From: HGM04593 sp045631905
GTDB lineage: Bacteria > Bacteroidota > Bacteroidia > Bacteroidales > Bacteroidaceae
Assembly (NCBI GenBank): GCA_045631905.1
Contig: JAZQVO010000024.1
Location: 1-53,491, forward strand
Reading direction: 5' to 3'
DNA: 53,491 nucleotides
Made by a program: the position numbers and the translations under genes
The notes under the pieces: model-generated
Databases searched by the model: none
What the model saw: the letters and a program-made list of their open reading frames with translations, nothing else
Told to the model about the DNA's origin: nothing
Shown here: positions 50,421-53,491 of the stretch, one piece after another
Layout of the letters: every line of letters starts with the position of its first letter
Position numbering within the stretch: the first letter of the stretch is position 1

Positions 50421-50450
50421 CAAAAGTATTAATAAAAACAGATAAAACAA
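50421..50450 (-). promoter_or_regulatory. Promoter of the thrL-apgM-thrC transcript
   Basis: On the reverse strand TTG (50448-50450), 19 bases, TACTTTTG (50421-50428) fits the Bacteroidetes consensus and lies 34 bases before the leader ATG. Between attenuator and apgM there is another stem, GGCATATATTTATATGCC (50136-50153); the rest of 50058-50540 shows no other feature. Confidence 0.7.
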
Positions 50451-50540
50451 TATTTTGTGTCATGTTTTTTTAGAAAAAAACAGCAAAAGTGCATTTTTTT
50501 TGAAAAAACCTCTGCATATACAGTGTGCGTGGCAGTCTCA

Positions 50541-50577
50541 TACAATAAAAAGCGACGCAAGGTCGCTTTTTATTGTA
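50541..50577 (-). terminator. Terminator of the HAD-like gene
   Basis: TACAATAAAAAGCGAC and its complement enclose a 5-base loop, with T-rich arms on both strands. It touches the stop of the gene at 50578. Confidence 0.9.
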
Positions 50578-51000
50578 TTACCAAAAAATAAATCTTTTCT
50601 TTTTCTTCTTGGGTACTTCGGTCTCTTTTTTCGAGCGTTTGTACATCTCGTCCCATGTTTTGTTTTCTGTAACCATTTGGTAAATCTTGCCCCAGTCGGG
50701 TAGACCGCCAAGGTTACGGTCGTCAATAAAAAGTTCTGCATTTATTTTGCAGTATCCCTCCTCGTTGTTCACCTTTTCCTCTGGGTAATTTTTGTTTACG
50801 GCATAAAATTCAACCCCACGCTCTTTGCACCAGTCTACCGCCTCTTGCAATAATCTGCCTTTGCGCACGGTCCACAAAATGAGTGTGTGACGCTCCTTTA
50901 TAAGCATTTTAAGTGTGGTTGTTGCAAAAGGAATTTCTCTACCTATTTCGGGGTATTGATGCTCAACTATTGTTCCGTCAAAGTCTACTGCTATTATCAT
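50578..51000 (-). CDS. HAD-superfamily hydrolase, BT0820-like
   Basis: The 140-residue protein starts MIIAVDFDGTIVEH, the HAD motif I with the catalytic Asp pair. It has ILWTVRKGRL (motif II region) and ELFIDDRNLGG (motif IV acidic pair). It is capless and small, like the Bacteroides BT0820 structural-genomics protein. The substrate is unknown. The C-terminus carries a lysine-rich tail (KKETEVPKKKKKRFIFW), which is unusual and may be a nucleic-acid or membrane contact. Confidence 0.85.
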   Translation of the reverse strand: MIIAVDFDGTIVEHQYPEIGREIPFATTTLKMLIKERHTLILWTVRKGRLLQEAVDWCKERGVEFYAVNKNYPEEKVNNEEGYCKINAELFIDDRNLGGLPDWGKIYQMVTENKTWDEMYKRSKKETEVPKKKKKRFIFW

Positions 51001-51111
51001 GTGTCTGTAATTTTTTTGCCAAAGTACACATATTCTGTAACTTATGCAAGCATTTTTCTTGTTTCGTTTGTGTGAAAGTGAAAGATTTATGTTTGCAGCC
51101 CGGAATATTGC

Positions 51112-51804
51112 CTAAATGAAACCTTCGAAGAATATGGCAACTCCCACCGTTATGCACCCCGCAACCGCAACCGAGAGACTACTCATAGCCCCCTCAATTT
51201 CTCCCATCTCCATGGCTTTTGCGGTGCCCATCACATGAGTGGCTGTACCAATCGAGATACCTTTTGCAATAGGGTGTTTTATACCGAGCAAGCGACAGAG
51301 TGTGTCAGAGGCAATATTCCCGAACAACCCTGTAATTATAATTGCCGACACCGTGATAGAGATATATCCGCCAAGTTCTTGTGACAGGCCTATACCTATT
51401 GCCGTTGTGATGGATTTTGGTAGCAGAGTTACATATTCGGTGTGGTTGAGGGCAAACAACAGGCTCATGGCGAGTATCGAAACAAAGCTCGCGAGCACCC
51501 CCGATGTTATACCTAAAAGTATGGCGGTCAGGTTCCTTTTGAGCAGTTGTACCTGTTCGTATAGCGGTATTGCAAGTGCCACGGTTGCCGGCGTAAGCAG
51601 GTAACTGAGATACTTTGCACCGTTGTTGTAGTGTGCGTACTCAATGTCGAGCAAAAGCAGTGTTGCTATGGTGCATGCTATCGACACAAGCAGGGGGTTA
51701 AAAAGAAAAAAATTGAACCTGCTTTTAAGCCTCATACCTAATATATAAGTACCAACGCTCACCGCAACACCAAAAAAGAGTGATTCAGCAAGAATATCTT
51801 TCAT
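51112..51804 (-). CDS. lrgB: LrgB-family membrane protein
   Basis: The 230-residue protein has six to seven hydrophobic helices and the family blocks LLPKSITTAIGIGLSQELGG and GIGTATHVMGTAKA-like GISIGTATHVMGTAKAME. LrgAB-type pairs modulate murein hydrolase release or transport small carboxylates such as pyruvate or glycolate. Its start overlaps the lrgA stop by 4 bases. Confidence 0.93.
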   Translation of the reverse strand: MKDILAESLFFGVAVSVGTYILGMRLKSRFNFFLFNPLLVSIACTIATLLLLDIEYAHYNNGAKYLSYLLTPATVALAIPLYEQVQLLKRNLTAILLGITSGVLASFVSILAMSLLFALNHTEYVTLLPKSITTAIGIGLSQELGGYISITVSAIIITGLFGNIASDTLCRLLGIKHPIAKGISIGTATHVMGTAKAMEMGEIEGAMSSLSVAVAGCITVGVAIFFEGFI

Positions 51805-52163
51805 CTCTCACCCTCCTTTCCTTTTCTATTAATGATAAACTGTGTTATGTGTCCGGCCACAGCCATCACCGCAACGGTACTCACCAGCGATATAACTATA
51901 ATGGCAGTGAGAAAATTTTTCATCACCGCCCAATTATCTATGAGCCCCACGGTCGCAGGTATAAACATCATGGGCATTATGCTTATGAGAAATTTGCCCG
52001 TTTCGCGCACCTGCGACAGTTTAATAACCCCCGTACAAAGTGCCGTGAATAACAAAACCATGCCATATATGCTTGCAGGGACGGGTAGGGGAATAACTCT
52101 GTTCAGCAACTCACCCAAAAGTGATATTGCCAGAATTATTTCAAATTGTATTAAATATTTCAT
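51801..52163 (-). CDS. lrgA: LrgA/CidA-family membrane protein
   Basis: The 120-residue protein has four hydrophobic helices and the CidA/LrgA signature (LPVPASIYGMVLLF; MFIPATVGLID). The start at 52163 (MKYLIQFE) was chosen; the longer frame begins with TTG at 52184 next to a -7-like box TAATTTTG (52192-52199). It is first in a two-gene operon with lrgB. No LytTR regulator is nearby. Confidence 0.9.
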   Translation of the reverse strand: MKYLIQFEIILAISLLGELLNRVIPLPVPASIYGMVLLFTALCTGVIKLSQVRETGKFLISIMPMMFIPATVGLIDNWAVMKNFLTAIIVISLVSTVAVMAVAGHITQFIINRKGKEGER

Positions 52164-52279
52164 CTTGTCGCGTAGTTGTTTCAATCGTCTGCAAAATTAC
52201 AGAAAATCAATTTAAATGAGTAATATGATTGTAATAATAAACAAAACGGCAACTAAATAATTTGCCGATAAACAAAAAA

Positions 52280-52306
52280 CTCGCGTAACCTTGTGAGCTA
52301 CGCGAG
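52280..52306 (-). terminator. Terminator of the two-TM protein gene
   Basis: CTCGCGTA and TACGCGAG form an 8-bp stem; on the reverse strand it runs into GTTTTTTG. Confidence 0.8.
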
Positions 52307-52339
52307 GGGGATAATGTACTTCTTATTAATAAATATGTA

Positions 52340-52822
52340 TTATTGCTTTTTGTGGTAGAAACCTATCTCGCCGGCCGGCTCATACGAGTAAGGCACATAT
52401 TTGTAAAGGCGATAAATGGCGGTGCTGTTGTTCCTTGTGCAATAAAGCTCAAGCATCAGTGCTTGGTTGCCGTTTTTGCAGGCAATGTTATGCAGTTTGG
52501 TAAACTCTCCGTTGCGTAGCGCCTCCTCAACCTCCGCTCTCTGTGAGTTGTCGAAAAAGAGAGTCGCTTCGTTAAGTTTTTCGTTAGTGTCGGTCGTTAT
52601 GTAACATTTTCCGTTGTTGAACAATCTTATCACACCAACCACCATAAACACAAAGCCGGTAAGTAGCAAGGGCATAATCCCATCGCTGTCGGCCTCTAGA
52701 GTGTTTGCATATATAAATATAGGTAGAGCTATAACCATGCAAGCTATCGCCATGTATGGAGTTTCAGTTTTTTCGGTAATGTTGTTTGCTTTAAGTATCT
52801 CCTTGTTTATTTCAGTTTTCAT
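52340..52822 (-). CDS. Two-TM membrane protein of unknown function
   Basis: The 160-residue protein has a charged N-terminus and two hydrophobic helices (about 24-39 and 49-66). A soluble C-terminal part (YITTDTNEKLNEATLFFDNS ... IYRLYKYVPYSYEPAGEIGF) follows. I do not recognise a family. It is a single gene with its own terminator. Confidence 0.7.
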   Translation of the reverse strand: MKTEINKEILKANNITEKTETPYMAIACMVIALPIFIYANTLEADSDGIMPLLLTGFVFMVVGVIRLFNNGKCYITTDTNEKLNEATLFFDNSQRAEVEEALRNGEFTKLHNIACKNGNQALMLELYCTRNNSTAIYRLYKYVPYSYEPAGEIGFYHKKQ

Positions 52823-52936
52823 TTGTATTATAATTTAAGCGTGTTATATATTAAAATAGATAGGTCGCATATGAGGTGTATGCAACATGTGGCCGCAAGA
52901 AAACTTGCGACCCTGTAAATATTTGTAATTTGTACG

Positions 52937-53344
52937 CTAAATTATTATATGCCTTAGAGCAAAGACATAGTACTCTTTTCTTTTATATTGCTTAGAGGTT
53001 GTGAGCACCTCTTTGCAGTGCCTGTATTTAGTTTTTGTAGCACTCGCTTCGGCAAAGGCAATCTGCGTCAGGCCTCCTCCGGCTCTCTTGGTCTTGCTGT
53101 CGCATAGCTGTTGGTTACCGGTTATAGCAGTGCTATGTGGCAAAGCAAGGCACGAAAATTTTCCTTGCTTGGCAATCTTCTCAATGCCGTTGTCGCAAAT
53201 ATAACCTGTAAACTTACCCTTTTCGCTCTTTGAGGCGCACAACATGTTTGTCGGCGCATTTTGTGCACCAACAATTATTAATGCCGAGAAGATTAACAGC
53301 AAAGCAAGTAAACTCCCTTTGCAAAGCGAAACAAAGTTTTTCAT
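52937..53344 (-). CDS. Small secreted protein of unknown function
   Basis: The 135-residue product has a signal peptide (KGSLLALLLIFSALIIVGA) when started at 53344. The mature part has five cysteines, enough for two disulfides, and is basic at the end. The longer frame to 53479 would bury the signal and was rejected. Function is unknown. Confidence 0.65.
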   Translation of the reverse strand: MKNFVSLCKGSLLALLLIFSALIIVGAQNAPTNMLCASKSEKGKFTGYICDNGIEKIAKQGKFSCLALPHSTAITGNQQLCDSKTKRAGGGLTQIAFAEASATKTKYRHCKEVLTTSKQYKRKEYYVFALRHIII

Positions 53345-53408
53345 TTGTGGCAAATATACAAACAAACGAGCGAGAAACATGAAGTTTACTTCAATGTTTT
53401 TCAAAGCG

Positions 53409-53454
53409 GCAACGCGAAAAAGCGTTGCTTGCGACGACTGAAACTTTAGTTTCA
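53409..53454. other. Two small inverted repeats near the window end
   Basis: GCAACGC-gaaaaa-GCGTTGC (53409-53428) and TGAAACT-tt-AGTTTCA (53439-53454) lie upstream of the last reverse-strand gene. They may be a terminator for a gene beyond the window or leader structures. Confidence 0.35.
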
Positions 53455-53491
53455 CAAAGGAGTGTTGCCTGCAACCCAAAGGATATATTCG

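Overview
The window comes from a Bacteroidota genome, almost certainly order Bacteroidales. Support for this: a type IX secretion (T9SS) sorting domain at 472-1686; promoters of the Bacteroidetes form TTTG-N19-TAnnTTTG (best at 32077-32107, 47284-47314, 23038-23068); an HsdR-N-like gene abutting holA; and Bacteroidales-type families (DUF4251, DUF3298 lipoprotein, YebC with an MGRAFEYRK start). Genus cannot be told from this sequence. The region is mostly chromosomal housekeeping. I see no prophage, conjugative element, insertion sequence or CRISPR array; the only clear defence system is a McrBC pair.

Layout. 1-5.5 kb: tail of an unidentified gene, a long imperfect hairpin, a T9SS-secreted protein, holA, and a reverse-strand operon (lipoprotein, rsmG, MBL hydrolase). 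5.7-14 kb: rmuC, an SDR/aldehyde dehydrogenase pair, a paaK/ACT pair, an MscS channel, a 480-bp non-coding gap with strong palindromes, and ispE. 14-18 kb: two large secreted thioredoxin-fold proteins with a broken gene between them; the first has a sigma-54-like promoter and a TGTCCG palindrome upstream. 18-27 kb: inosine/uracil-type DNA glycosylase, dnaB, trpS, galE, a small lipoprotein, pheT and yebC. 27-32 kb: a DUF4251 gene with an in-frame proline-rich tail after its TGA stop, a GH43-like lipoprotein with nagB, and a reverse-strand operon (repeat protein, glycosyltransferase, PLC-like protein). 32-37.4 kb: complete glycine cleavage operon lplA-gcvT-gcvH-gcvPA-gcvPB. 37.5-44 kb: degenerate LMW-phosphatase-like protein, patatin, glycerate kinase, glutamine synthetase, DUF1294, metallophosphoesterase and an LRR-like protein. 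44-47 kb: AT-rich mcrBC beside tRNA-Lys(CTT). 47.5-53.5 kb: thrC and an apgM-type gene behind an unannotated threonine leader peptide with attenuator, then a HAD protein, lrgAB and two small envelope proteins.

The most interesting signal is the leader at 50267-50450. A well-formed promoter drives a 33-residue peptide with 11 threonines, then a hairpin plus T-tract, just upstream of apgM-thrC. This is a classical ribosome-mediated attenuator. It ties the phosphoglycerate-mutase-like gene to threonine synthesis, where it probably replaces homoserine kinase. Other points worth checking are the sigma-54-like promoter at 14182-14279, the DUF4251 readthrough/nonsense case, nested inverted repeats in the gcv promoter, and two proteins that keep an enzyme fold but lack catalytic residues.
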